64,000 nt of DNA. It comes from an uncultured Oscillospiraceae bacterium. GTDB lineage: Bacteria > Bacillota > Clostridia > Oscillospirales > Ruminococcaceae. Location of the stretch: the NCBI GenBank assembly GCA_934539585.1, contig CAKTCT010000013.1, forward strand, positions 5,110-69,109. Direction: 5' to 3'. The position numbers were made by a program, and so were the translations under genes. The notes below the pieces were generated by a model. It saw nothing but the letters and a program-made list of their open reading frames with translations, made no database searches and had not been told where the DNA came from. This document shows positions 7,897 to 15,999 of the stretch, piece by piece (the stretch's first letter is position 1; each line of letters begins with the position of its first letter).

Positions 7897-9939
7897 TCAC
7901 ATTCCCGCGGCCCTGCGCAGGCCGGTCAGAATCTCCGATTCCTCCAGATTCACCTTGTCCACCGGATTCATCCCGATAGACGACCCGTCAGGAGCCACGG
8001 TGATCAGCCCCAGCTCCTCAAAAATGTCCAGGACCAGCCGGTACTTGCAGTAGTTCATCCCGGCGGCCACCCCTTCCAGATAGAACAGGTCCAGATGGTT
8101 CCGGGACCCGCCCTTGCTCCGCAGCAGCTTGTAAAGCCCCCGGAGTTCCGCCAGCGTGGGCACGGAAATGGCCAGCACCTTCTGGGGCACAACCTCCCCC
8201 CGGCGGATTTTCTGATAAAAATACCAGGCGTTGCCGAACTTCTCGTCGCTGAACCCCGCCGGCCGGATGTCCTTGAGCCGGATGGCGATGGAGACGTTCT
8301 CCCGGAAGGCGTTGATCTCCAGGTTGGCCAGAATGTCCACCCTGCTCCCCACCGGATAGATGAACCGGTCGGTGCTCATCCGGAAATAGAGGACGTAAAC
8401 CGACTTCCCCTCAAAGTTCACCTTGAGCTTCAGATGCTTGTTCTCCGACATGGGCAGAATGGATTCGATGACGCAGTCCTTCATCAGGAACAGCGGCTGG
8501 GGGTTCCCTTCGCCGAAGGGCTCCAGCATTTCCAGCGCCGACACGTCATTGACGTTAATATCCCCGCCATGGAGGATTTTATCAATTTTCATGCTGACCA
8601 CCGGCATCCGGTCGTGATACCGCGCGGCGTACTCGTTGACGGCCCGGTCGAACTCCGGGATTTTCTCCGTCCGCAGCGTCAGCCCCGCGGCCATGGCGTG
8701 GCCGCCGTACTTTTCCAGCAGCCCCCCGCAGGAGTTGATGGCCTTGAACATGGAGAAGAATTCCACGCTCCGGGCCGATCCCGTAGCCGTCTCCCCGTCC
8801 ACGGAAAGGATGATGTTGGGCTTGCCGTAAAGGCTCAGCACCTTGGCGGAGACAATGCCCACCACCCCGTGGTTGAGCCCCTCCGCAGGCACTACCATGA
8901 CCCGGTTCTGCCTGATCTCCGGGTGCCTGGCGATGGCCTCCTCCACCTTGGTGAGGATGACCCCCTCCTCCTCCTGCCGCCGGAGATTCATCTCGTTCAG
9001 CTCCTGAGCCAGAGCGGCGGCCTCCTCGGGGTCCTCGCTGAGGAGCAGCCGCACCGCCAGCTTGGCGCTGCCCATCCGCCCGGCGGCGTTGATCCGGGGC
9101 GCCAGTCCGAAGGCGATTTTCTGGGAAGTCACCGGTTTGCCCTTCATCCCGGCGGCCTCCAGAAGCGCCTGCAGGCCTAAATTTTCGTTGTACTCCATAA
9201 GCTCCAAGCCCTTCCGGACCAGGAACCGGTTTTCCCCCACCAGCGGGACCACGTCCCCCACAGTGCCCATGGCCGCCAGGGGCCCGAAGCTCTCCAGGGC
9301 CTGCTCGTAGTCGCCGCCCTCCATGGCCGCCACCAGCTTCAGGGCCACTCCGGCCCCGCACAGGTCCGGAAAGCTCCCGGCAAAGTCCTTCCGATGGGGA
9401 TTCACCACTGCAGCCGCCGCCGGGAGGTCGCTGCCCACCTGATGGTGGTCCGTGACCACCACGTCCATCCCCAGGGAAACGGCGTAGTCCACCTCTTTGA
9501 TGGCGGAAATGCCGTTGTCCACGGTGACGAGCAGCCTGGTCCCCCACCCGGCGATTTCGTCCAGAGCCGCCATGTTCAGGCCGTAGCCCTCGTCCAGCCG
9601 CTCCGGGATGTACCAGGTCACGTCGGCCCCCATGGATTGCAGGTAGCTGTACAGAATCACCGTAGCCGTCACGCCGTCGCAGTCGTAGTCGCCGTAGATG
9701 GTGATCCGCTGGCTCTTATCCAGGGCCTCCTCGATCCGCCGGACCGCCGCCGCCATATCCGGCAGCAGAAAAGGGTCCTCCAGCTCCGGGTCCTCCCCCA
9801 GAATTTCCATGGTCTGGGCAGCACTTAACCCCCGGGCGGCCAGAATATCGGCGACCATAGCCGGCACTCCGTACTCCCGGCGGATCAGGGCGCTGTTCTT
9901 CGCGTCCGGCGCAGGCAGGTTCCACTTGGTAAATAGCAT
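7897..9939 (-). CDS. recJ: Single-stranded-DNA-specific exonuclease RecJ
   Basis: 5'-3' single-strand DNA exonuclease used in recombination and mismatch or base-excision repair. The DHH phosphoesterase motifs are DYDCDG (84-89), VTVDNG (138-143) and VVTDHH (161-166), followed by the DHHA1 region (GGHAMAAGL). The open frame reaches back to 9996, but GGAGG 6 nt before the ATG at 9939 fixes the start, giving 680 residues. It heads the recJ-relA-dtd operon behind its own promoter. C-terminal to the nuclease core is an extra region of about 120 residues, as in many Firmicute RecJ proteins. Confidence 0.94.
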   Translation of the reverse strand: MLFTKWNLPAPDAKNSALIRREYGVPAMVADILAARGLSAAQTMEILGEDPELEDPFLLPDMAAAVRRIEEALDKSQRITIYGDYDCDGVTATVILYSYLQSMGADVTWYIPERLDEGYGLNMAALDEIAGWGTRLLVTVDNGISAIKEVDYAVSLGMDVVVTDHHQVGSDLPAAAAVVNPHRKDFAGSFPDLCGAGVALKLVAAMEGGDYEQALESFGPLAAMGTVGDVVPLVGENRFLVRKGLELMEYNENLGLQALLEAAGMKGKPVTSQKIAFGLAPRINAAGRMGSAKLAVRLLLSEDPEEAAALAQELNEMNLRRQEEEGVILTKVEEAIARHPEIRQNRVMVVPAEGLNHGVVGIVSAKVLSLYGKPNIILSVDGETATGSARSVEFFSMFKAINSCGGLLEKYGGHAMAAGLTLRTEKIPEFDRAVNEYAARYHDRMPVVSMKIDKILHGGDINVNDVSALEMLEPFGEGNPQPLFLMKDCVIESILPMSENKHLKLKVNFEGKSVYVLYFRMSTDRFIYPVGSRVDILANLEINAFRENVSIAIRLKDIRPAGFSDEKFGNAWYFYQKIRRGEVVPQKVLAISVPTLAELRGLYKLLRSKGGSRNHLDLFYLEGVAAGMNYCKYRLVLDIFEELGLITVAPDGSSIGMNPVDKVNLEESEILTGLRRAAGM

Positions 9940-9986
9940 GGCGGGCCTCCAACTGTCAAAGATTGCAGAATAAAATCTAAAAAGAT

Positions 9987-10015
9987 ATTGTACCATCTTT
10001 TCCCGCCGATTTCAA
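9987..10015 (-). promoter_or_regulatory. Sigma-A promoter of the recJ-relA operon
   Basis: TTGAAA (10010-10015) and TACAAT (9987-9992) on the minus strand are separated by 17 bp and lie about 50 bp upstream of the recJ ATG. Confidence 0.75.
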
Positions 10016-10048
10016 GGCGTTTTCCGTGAACACGCCGAATCTCCCGGG

Positions 10049-10076
10049 AAAAAGAGCAGACGCCCCACCCGCCTGC
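10049..10076 (-). terminator. Rho-independent terminator after coaX
   Basis: Seven-bp stem GCAGGCG/CGTCTGC with a 7-nt loop, followed on the minus strand by TCTTTTT. It separates coaX from the recJ promoter. Confidence 0.65.
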
Positions 10077-10104
10077 CGCACGCAGACCGCTGGGACGTCC
10101 CCTG

Positions 10105-10887
10105 TCAGCGGGCCTTTTCGGCCCCCACGTTTTTCTCATAAAGGATCATCAGTCCCTTGAGCAGCAGGTCCCCGTCGTAAATGACCTCCTGCCGGCAGTA
10201 GGGCACGATGCACTCCGCCAGGCCCCCGGTGGCCACCACCGTGGCCTTCCCGCCGATCTCCTCCTCCATCCGCTGGATGAGACCGTCGATCATGGCGGCG
10301 TTGCCGTAGATGGCCCCGCTTTTCATGCAGTCGATGGTGTTCTTCCCGATGACGTGTCCCGGCGGCTCCAGGCTGATCCGCGGCAGCTGGGAGGTCCGCC
10401 CGGTCAGGGTGTCCTGGGAGACCCTGACCCCCGGCAGGATGATGCCGCCTAGGTACCGCCCCTCCCCGTCAATAGCGGAAAGGGTCGTGGCCGTTCCCAT
10501 GTCCACCACAATCAGGGGCTTCGGGTACTGATGAATGGCCGCCACCGCGTCCACCACCAGGTCGGAGCCCAGCTGTCCGGGATTGTCCAGCAGAATGTTG
10601 AGCCCGGTCTTCAGCCCCGGACCCACCTGTAACGGCACGGTGCCGGTGAGCTCCTTCACCGCGTCCCGGAGGACCCGGTTCAGCGGCGGCACCACCGAGG
10701 AAATGATGCTCCCCGTCACCTCGGCGGCGTGGTAGCCGTAAAGCCGGATGATGCTGTTGAAGCCGATGGCGTACTCATCGGCGGTCTTGCTGTGGTCCGT
10801 GGACATCCGCCCGGTGAACAGGATTTTCCCCTCGGCAAAACAGCCGATGCAGATGTTGGTGTTGCCCACATCCAGGGCCAGAATCAT
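10105..10887 (-). CDS. coaX: Type III pantothenate kinase
   Basis: Phosphorylates pantothenate, the first committed step of CoA synthesis. The 260 residues open with MILALDVGNTN, the ASKHA-fold phosphate-binding motif of CoaX, and continue with VVDMGTATT and the glycine-rich GGIILPGV segment. The usual GADR motif reads GSDL here. AAGGAGGAG lies just before the ATG. The ECF S-component gene ends 57 bp upstream on the same strand, which suggests uptake and phosphorylation of pantothenate are linked; coaBC lies 4 kb away on the other strand. Confidence 0.93.
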   Translation of the reverse strand: MILALDVGNTNICIGCFAEGKILFTGRMSTDHSKTADEYAIGFNSIIRLYGYHAAEVTGSIISSVVPPLNRVLRDAVKELTGTVPLQVGPGLKTGLNILLDNPGQLGSDLVVDAVAAIHQYPKPLIVVDMGTATTLSAIDGEGRYLGGIILPGVRVSQDTLTGRTSQLPRISLEPPGHVIGKNTIDCMKSGAIYGNAAMIDGLIQRMEEEIGGKATVVATGGLAECIVPYCRQEVIYDGDLLLKGLMILYEKNVGAEKAR

Positions 10888-10944
10888 AAAATCTCCTCCT
10901 TGAAAAAGGCGGCGGGAGCCGAAAAAGCCCCGCCGCTTGTCGGT

Positions 10945-11598
10945 TTAAGCCGCCGCGCCCCGTTTCTGCACCCGGAACAGCGCCTTGCAGATGGCTGCGG
11001 TCAGAATCGCCGCCACAATGGCCTCCGGGACGCCGTTGGTCCCGATAACCGCCAGAATGGCCCAGTAAAAGCCCTCGTAGGCCGCTTCCTTGGCCGCGGC
11101 GTACTGGGCCCCGAAGCAGAAGTAGATGAGGTTCATGACCAGCAGGGTGTTGACCAGCGCGCCGGACATCCCCGCCAGAGCCAGGGAGACCGTCTCGCTC
11201 CCCTTCCGCTCCTTCAGAAGCTTCTTGAACAGCTTGTAAACGTAATACGGCACAACCCCCACCAGAATCCGGGGCACAAAGCAGATCACCAGGCTCCAGA
11301 AGTTCCCGTGAAAGTCCCCCACCGAGTAAAGGGGGGTAAACGCAAAGGAGGTGGCGTTGGGGCTCACAAAGGAGTTGTTGATGAAGCTGGTCAGCCCGAA
11401 CAGCGCCCCTAAAATCGCGCCCTGTTTCGGCCCCAGCAGCAGCGCCCCCACGATGACCGGGATGTGTACGATGGTGGCCCTGGTCACGCCCAGCGGGATG
11501 TACCCGATAAACGGCGTAAACGCCAGGATGAAGATGAGGGCTCCCAGCAGCGCCAGCTGCACCAGCCCCAGAGTTTTTGCGGATGCTTTTCTTTCCAT
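10945..11598 (-). CDS. ECF transporter S component, probably for pantothenate
   Basis: Membrane substrate-binding subunit of an energy-coupling-factor vitamin importer. The 217 residues contain about six hydrophobic helices and the family segment beginning VTRATIVHIPVIVGALL near residue 38, then GPKQGAILGALFGL. No EcfA or EcfT genes are nearby, which fits group II ECF systems that share one energising module. Its position directly before coaX argues for pantothenate (PanT-like); this substrate is inferred. AGGAGGAAT precedes the ATG and a good promoter lies about 110 bp upstream. Confidence 0.85.
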   Translation of the reverse strand: MERKASAKTLGLVQLALLGALIFILAFTPFIGYIPLGVTRATIVHIPVIVGALLLGPKQGAILGALFGLTSFINNSFVSPNATSFAFTPLYSVGDFHGNFWSLVICFVPRILVGVVPYYVYKLFKKLLKERKGSETVSLALAGMSGALVNTLLVMNLIYFCFGAQYAAAKEAAYEGFYWAILAVIGTNGVPEAIVAAILTAAICKALFRVQKRGAAA

Positions 11599-11708
11599 GA
11601 TTCATTCCTCCTGCTACTGCTCCCGTTGGGGATGCAATGCAAATTTATGTGAACCCGCCGGGTCCGCAAAACCCGCCGGATCGACACCATAGAATCGGAT
11701 TGCCTACT

Positions 11709-11737
11709 ATTATACGCACTTTCCCGGAAGATTGCAA
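11709..11737 (-). promoter_or_regulatory. Sigma-A promoter of the ECF S component-coaX operon
   Basis: TTGCAA (11732-11737), 17-bp spacer, TATAAT (11709-11714) on the minus strand. The leader to the ATG at 11598 is about 105 nt and contains a GC-rich inverted repeat (GGCGGGTTT...), but no riboswitch class is recognised. Confidence 0.8.
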
Positions 11738-11756
11738 GGATTTCCCGGAACTTTTT

Positions 11757-12407
11757 TCATTTTCCCGGGATTTCCGCCGCCTGCCTGGGGTCGATCCGGT
11801 CCAGGGGCCCCTCCAGATGCCGGGCGATGAGCCGGGTCAGCGCCTCCGCCTCCCCCCTGCGGATCAGCTCCACCAGCTCCCGGTGCTCCTCGTAAAACTG
11901 CCGGAACAGCCTGCTTTCCCGCATGTCCAGCATCCGGAACCGGGTGTAATGGGCATGGAACTGCTGCAAAACCTTCCACACCGCGTCCAGCGCCATGGCC
12001 GAAAAGTAAAGCTCGTGGAACCGGTTGTCCAGCCGGTAAAACTGCAAAGGCTGAAAGCTCCCGGCAAGCAGCAGCCTCTGCCGGGAGAGGTTCTCCTCCA
12101 GCCCCTCCAGCAGCCCCTCCGGTGGGTCGGCGCAGAGCATGGGCAGCAGCCTCTGCTCCACCGACGTCCGGAGAAAGACCAGCTGCCGGCTGTACGCGAA
12201 GTCGATCTCCGCCACAAAGGTCCCCTTCCGGGGGACCACCGTCACCAGCCGCTCCGCCGCCAGCCGGGAGATGGCGCTGCGCACCGGCGTCCGGGACACC
12301 CCGAACCTCCCGGCCAGGTCCTCCTCCCGCATCTGGGTCCCGGGCAGCAGCTCCAAAGACAAAATCTCCTGCCGCAGCACGTGATAAATATGATCCGACG
12401 AAACCAC
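11757..12407 (-). CDS. GntR-family regulator, FadR/FCD subgroup, of the KDG genes
   Basis: DNA-binding regulator with an N-terminal winged helix (GVSRTPVRSAISRLAAERLV) and a C-terminal all-helical FCD ligand domain (DNRFHELYF, EEHRELVELI, ARHLEG). I chose the GTG at 12407, which has GGGAGG 8 nt upstream; the frame is open further back but that part would overlap its own promoter. The product is 216 residues. It is divergent from the KDPG aldolase/KDG kinase operon, and a FadR-type operator lies between the two promoters, so it probably represses that operon in response to a uronate-pathway intermediate. Confidence 0.87.
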   Translation of the reverse strand: MVSSDHIYHVLRQEILSLELLPGTQMREEDLAGRFGVSRTPVRSAISRLAAERLVTVVPRKGTFVAEIDFAYSRQLVFLRTSVEQRLLPMLCADPPEGLLEGLEENLSRQRLLLAGSFQPLQFYRLDNRFHELYFSAMALDAVWKVLQQFHAHYTRFRMLDMRESRLFRQFYEEHRELVELIRRGEAEALTRLIARHLEGPLDRIDPRQAAEIPGK

Positions 12408-12438
12408 GCCGTTTCCCTCCCATCCATCCTTTTCTCCC

Positions 12439-12467
12439 AGTATACCACAGACTTTTGCGCAAATCAA
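12439..12467 (-). promoter_or_regulatory. Sigma-A promoter of the gntR gene
   Basis: TTGATT (12462-12467), 17 bp, TATACT (12439-12444) on the minus strand; the predicted leader is about 25 nt. Confidence 0.75.
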
Positions 12468-12485
12468 CAAAAAATGCGTAAAAAT

Positions 12486-12504
12486 ATTGTCGTTGTACTA
12501 CAAT
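12486..12504. promoter_or_regulatory. Palindromic GntR/FadR-type operator
   Basis: A 19-bp site with perfect two-fold symmetry at ATTGT-N-GT-N3-AC-N-ACAAT. The core fits the known FadR-subgroup pattern T-N-GT-N3-AC-N-A. It lies between the divergent promoters and its last base is the first base of the -35 of the aldolase operon, a good place for repression. Confidence 0.65.
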
Positions 12505-12532
12505 TGAGAACCAGAGCGGAACGTGTTATTCT
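12504..12532 (+). promoter_or_regulatory. Sigma-A promoter of the KDPG aldolase-KDG kinase operon
   Basis: TTGAGA (12504-12509), 17 bp, TATTCT (12527-12532). It overlaps the GntR operator by one base. Confidence 0.75.
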
Positions 12533-12573
12533 AAGAATACAGAAACACCTTTGCACGAAAGGAATGATGGACA

Positions 12574-13539
12574 ATGTATATGGACAAAATGATCGAAGAG
12601 ATCCGCTCCTATGGTCTGATCCCCGTTATCAAGATCGACGACGCCGAAAAGGCGGTCCCCCTGGCCAAAGCCCTCTGCGACGGCGGCCTTCCCGCAGCGG
12701 AAGTGACCTTCCGCACGGCGGCGGCCAAAGACGCCATCGCTAAAATGTCGGCGGCCTTCCCGGAGATGCTCATCGGCGCAGGCACCGTCCTGACCACCGC
12801 CCAGGTGGACGAAGCCGTTGCCGCCGGTGCGAAATTTATCGTCTCCCCCGGCCTGAACCCCAAGGTGGTCCGCTACTGCCTGGACAAAGAGATTCCCATC
12901 CTCCCCGGCTGCGCCACTCCCTCTGATATGGAGCAGGCCATTGAGCTGGGCCTTTCCGTTGTGAAATTCTTCCCTGCCGAAGCCAACGGCGGCCTGAAAT
13001 CCATCAAAGCCATGTCCGCCCCCTACACCCAGCTGCGGTTCATGCCCACCGGCGGCGTCAACGAGCAGAACCTGGGCGACTACCTGGCCTTCCCCAAGAT
13101 CATCGCCTGCGGCGGCTCCTTCATGGTCAACGACGCCCTGATCAACGCCGGGGACTTCGCCGCCATCACCGAGCTGACCCGGAAAGCTGTCTCCATCGTC
13201 ATGGGCTTTGAGCTGGCCCACGTCGGCGTCAACGCCAACAGCTCGTCCGAAGCCCTGGCCATCGCCAACCTGCTGGGCACCATGTTCAGCTTCCCGGTGA
13301 AGGAAGGCAACAGCTCCGTCTTCGCCGGTCCCGTGGAGGTCATGAAAGAGCCCTACCGCGCCGCCAACGGCCATGTCGCCATCCGGGTCAACGACCTGTC
13401 CCGGGCCATGGCCTACTTCACCCGGAAGGGCTTTGAATTCGACCCCAGCACCATGAAAACCAACGCCAAGGGCCAGAACGTCGCCATCTACTTCAAGGAA
13501 CCCATCGGCGGCTTCTCCTGGCACCTGGTCCAGAAATAA
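12574..13539 (+). CDS. KDPG/KHG aldolase fused to a VOC-like domain
   Basis: Cleaves 2-keto-3-deoxy-6-phosphogluconate to pyruvate and glyceraldehyde 3-phosphate (or the hydroxy-oxoglutarate analogue). Residues 1-205 are a class I TIM-barrel aldolase: AEVTFRT carries the catalytic Glu43, GAGTVL follows, and VVKFFPAE holds the Schiff-base Lys131. Residues 215-321 form an extra domain with ELAHVGVNA, HVAIRVNDLSRAMAYFTRKGFEF and FSWHLVQ, the pattern of a glyoxalase/VOC fold. Single-domain Eda proteins are about 210 residues, so this is a fusion. AAAGGA precedes the start; KDG kinase follows after 18 bp. Confidence 0.92.
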   Translation: MYMDKMIEEIRSYGLIPVIKIDDAEKAVPLAKALCDGGLPAAEVTFRTAAAKDAIAKMSAAFPEMLIGAGTVLTTAQVDEAVAAGAKFIVSPGLNPKVVRYCLDKEIPILPGCATPSDMEQAIELGLSVVKFFPAEANGGLKSIKAMSAPYTQLRFMPTGGVNEQNLGDYLAFPKIIACGGSFMVNDALINAGDFAAITELTRKAVSIVMGFELAHVGVNANSSSEALAIANLLGTMFSFPVKEGNSSVFAGPVEVMKEPYRAANGHVAIRVNDLSRAMAYFTRKGFEFDPSTMKTNAKGQNVAIYFKEPIGGFSWHLVQK

Positions 13540-13557
13540 TTAAAGGAGGAACTTCTC

Positions 13558-14580
13558 ATGAGTAAAGTCATTACCTTCGGCGAGCTGATGCTCCGCCTGG
13601 CCCCTCTGGGCTATTACCGTTTTGTCCAGGCCGACACCCTGGGCGCCACCTTCGGCGGCGGCGAGGCCAACGTGGCCGTCTCCCTGGCCAATTACGGCAT
13701 GGACGCTGCTTTCGTCACCAAGCTCCCCAAGCATGAGATCGGCCAGGCTGCGGTGAACAGCCTCCGGAAGTTCGGCGTGGACACCAGCCTCATCACCCGT
13801 GGCGGCGACCGCGTGGGCATCTATTATCTGGAAAAAGGCGCTTCCCAGCGGGCCTCCAAGTGCATCTACGACCGGGCCCACTCCGCCATTGCCGAAGCCA
13901 CCTCTGCGGACTTCGACTGGGATAAGATTTTCGAAGGAGCCGACTGGTTCCACTTCACCGGCATCACCCCCGCCCTGGGCGCCAACGTGGCCGAGCTCTG
14001 CAAAGAAGCCTGCAAGGCCGCCAAAGCCCACGGCGTAAAAGTGAGCTGCGACCTGAACTACCGCGGCAAGCTCTGGACCCGCGCCCAGGCCCGGGAAACC
14101 ATGACCGAGCTCTGCAAATACGTGGATGTCTGCATCGGCAACGAGGAAGACGCCAAGGACGTCTTCGGCATCGAAGCCGAGAACACCGACATCCACGGCG
14201 GCAAGCTGAACTACGAGGGCTACAAGAGCGTGGCCAAGCAGCTGAAGGACACCTTCGGCTTCGAAAAAGTGGCCATCACCCTCCGCACCTCCATCACGGC
14301 CAACGACAACGACTGGGCCGCTATGCTCTACGACGGAAACGACTACTACTTCTCCAAAAAATACAACATCCGCATCGTGGACCGGGTCGGCGGTGGCGAC
14401 AGCTTCGGCGCAGGCCTGATCTACGGTCTCCTCTCCGGCAAGGACTGCCAGGCGGCTCTCGAATTCGCCGTGGCGGCCTCCTGCCTGAAGCACTCCATCG
14501 AAGGCGACTACAACATGGTCAGCGTCGATGAAGCGGAAAAACTCGCTGGCGGCGACGGCTCCGGCCGCGTCCAGCGCTGA
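13558..14580 (+). CDS. kdgK: 2-keto-3-deoxygluconate kinase (PfkB family)
   Basis: Phosphorylates KDG to KDPG, the substrate of the aldolase encoded just upstream. It is a PfkB sugar kinase of 340 residues with the N-terminal GGGEANVAVSLA motif (33-44) and the C-terminal DRVGGGDSFGAG motif, in which Asp281 is the catalytic base. AAAGGAGG lies 8 nt before the ATG. With the aldolase it forms the lower half of hexuronate/KDG breakdown; the upper genes are not in the window. A fructokinase-like specificity cannot be fully excluded, but the neighbour makes KDG the best call. Confidence 0.9.
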   Translation: MSKVITFGELMLRLAPLGYYRFVQADTLGATFGGGEANVAVSLANYGMDAAFVTKLPKHEIGQAAVNSLRKFGVDTSLITRGGDRVGIYYLEKGASQRASKCIYDRAHSAIAEATSADFDWDKIFEGADWFHFTGITPALGANVAELCKEACKAAKAHGVKVSCDLNYRGKLWTRAQARETMTELCKYVDVCIGNEEDAKDVFGIEAENTDIHGGKLNYEGYKSVAKQLKDTFGFEKVAITLRTSITANDNDWAAMLYDGNDYYFSKKYNIRIVDRVGGGDSFGAGLIYGLLSGKDCQAALEFAVAASCLKHSIEGDYNMVSVDEAEKLAGGDGSGRVQR

Positions 14581-14612
14581 TTTTGCCTGACTCCCTCCAA
14601 TAATCATAGAAG

Positions 14613-14643
14613 CGGGACGAACTTTTGCGGGTTCGTCCCGTTT
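14613..14643 (+). terminator. Terminator of the KDG operon
   Basis: Perfect 10-bp stem CGGGACGAAC/GTTCGTCCCG with an 8-nt loop followed by TTT. Confidence 0.75.
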
Positions 14644-14671
14644 CGCATTTGCAAAAAATTCCGTCCCGGCG

Positions 14672-14700
14672 TTGTCGCGCCGCAAAAAATGTGGTACAAT
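14672..14700 (+). promoter_or_regulatory. Sigma-A promoter of coaBC
   Basis: TTGTCG (14672-14677), 17 bp, TACAAT (14695-14700), 76 bp before the coaBC start. Confidence 0.7.
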
Positions 14701-14776
14701 GTCTGTAAGGCCCGGCGGAGCTCCCCAGCACCGCCCCCGGACCCTTGCTATCGAAAACCCAAAGGAGGTCCCTCCC

Positions 14777-15973
14777 ATGCTCAGCGGAAAAACCGTGCTC
14801 CTAGGCGTCTCCGGCGGAATCGCCGCCTATAAATCCGCCGCCCTGGCGTCCATGCTGAAAAAACTCCACGCCGACGTCCACGTCCTCATGACGGAAAACG
14901 CCGCCCAGTTCATCTCCCCCGTGACCTTCGAGTCCCTCACCGGCAACAAGTGCGTCATCGACACCTTTGACCGCAACTTCCAGTTCAACATCCAGCACGT
15001 CTCCCTGGCCAAGCGGGCCGACGCGGTGCTGGTGGCCCCGGCCACCGCCAACGTCCTGGCGAAATTCGCCCACGGCCTGGCCGACGATATGCTCACCACC
15101 ACGGTCCTGGCCTGCACCTGCCCCAAGATCGTTGCCCCGGCCATGAACACCCGGATGTACGAAAACCCCATCACCCAGGATAACCTGGCCACCCTCCGCC
15201 ATTACGGCTTCACCGTGGTGAAGCCCGCCAGCGGCTACCTGGCCTGCGGCGACACCGGGGCCGGGAAAATGCCGGAGCCCGAGGAGCTCTGCGACTGGCT
15301 CCTCCAGGCCATCCAGTGCGAGAAGGACCTGGCCGGGAAAAAGATTCTCGTCACCGCCGGCCCCACCCGGGAGGCCCTGGACCCCGTCCGCTACCTGACC
15401 AACCACTCCACCGGCAAAATGGGCTACGCCGTGGCCCGGGCCGCCTCCCGCCGGGGCGCGGACGTGACCTTAGTCACCGGCCCCACGGAGCTTCCCCCGC
15501 CCCGGTTCTGCACCGTGGTCCCCGTGACCTCCGCCGCGGAGATGTTCGAAGCCGTCACCACCCGCTCCAGGGAGATGGACGTCATCGTCAAAGCCGCCGC
15601 CGTGGCCGACTACACCCCCGCCCAGGTGGCCGGGGATAAGATCAAGAAGTCCGACGCCGACCTGACCCTCCCCCTGACCCGCACCCAGGACATCTTAGGC
15701 TGGCTCGGGGCCCATAAACGCCCCGGCCAGTTCCTCTGCGGCTTTTCCATGGAGACCCGGGACATGCTGGAAAACTCCCGGAAAAAGCTCCAGAAGAAGA
15801 ACCTGGACCTCATCGCCGCCAACAACGTCAAGGTTCCCGGCGCAGGCTTCGCTGGGGACACCAACGTCCTGACCCTCATCGCCCCGGACTTTGAGGAGGA
15901 GCTCCCCCTCCTTTCCAAGGACGCGGCGGCCCACCGCCTTCTGGACCTCATCCGGGACCGGACCGGCAAATAA
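14777..15973 (+). CDS. coaBC: Bifunctional phosphopantothenoylcysteine decarboxylase/synthase
   Basis: Carries out two steps of CoA synthesis: ligation of cysteine to 4'-phosphopantothenate (CoaB) and FMN-dependent decarboxylation (CoaC). The 398 residues split into an N-terminal flavoprotein with GVSGGIAAYKS at 10-20, the catalytic His74 in NIQHVSLAKRAD and APAMNTRMYENP, and a C-terminal CoaB half with TAGPTREALDPVRYLTN and STGKMGYAVA. The open frame begins earlier at 14672, but AAAGGAGG 8 nt before the ATG at 14777 sets the start. It is followed by two membrane-protein genes on the same strand. Confidence 0.94.
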   Translation: MLSGKTVLLGVSGGIAAYKSAALASMLKKLHADVHVLMTENAAQFISPVTFESLTGNKCVIDTFDRNFQFNIQHVSLAKRADAVLVAPATANVLAKFAHGLADDMLTTTVLACTCPKIVAPAMNTRMYENPITQDNLATLRHYGFTVVKPASGYLACGDTGAGKMPEPEELCDWLLQAIQCEKDLAGKKILVTAGPTREALDPVRYLTNHSTGKMGYAVARAASRRGADVTLVTGPTELPPPRFCTVVPVTSAAEMFEAVTTRSREMDVIVKAAAVADYTPAQVAGDKIKKSDADLTLPLTRTQDILGWLGAHKRPGQFLCGFSMETRDMLENSRKKLQKKNLDLIAANNVKVPGAGFAGDTNVLTLIAPDFEEELPLLSKDAAAHRLLDLIRDRTGK

Positions 15974-15999
15974 AATCACCATAGGAGAGACTTTTCTGC

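Noticed and set aside
5779..9180. Plus-strand open frame of 1133 codons opposite relA and recJ
   Set aside because: It is the antisense shadow of two certain genes in high-GC DNA; the translation is low-complexity Gly/Val/Asp/His/Pro and there is no ribosome site.
11599..11708. Riboswitch in the leader of the ECF S-component gene
   Set aside because: The 105-nt leader has a GC-rich repeat but no consensus of a known vitamin riboswitch could be recognised.
12526..14778. Two long minus-strand frames opposite the KDPG aldolase and KDG kinase genes
   Set aside because: Antisense shadows produced by third-position C bias; the plus-strand genes have complete family motifs.
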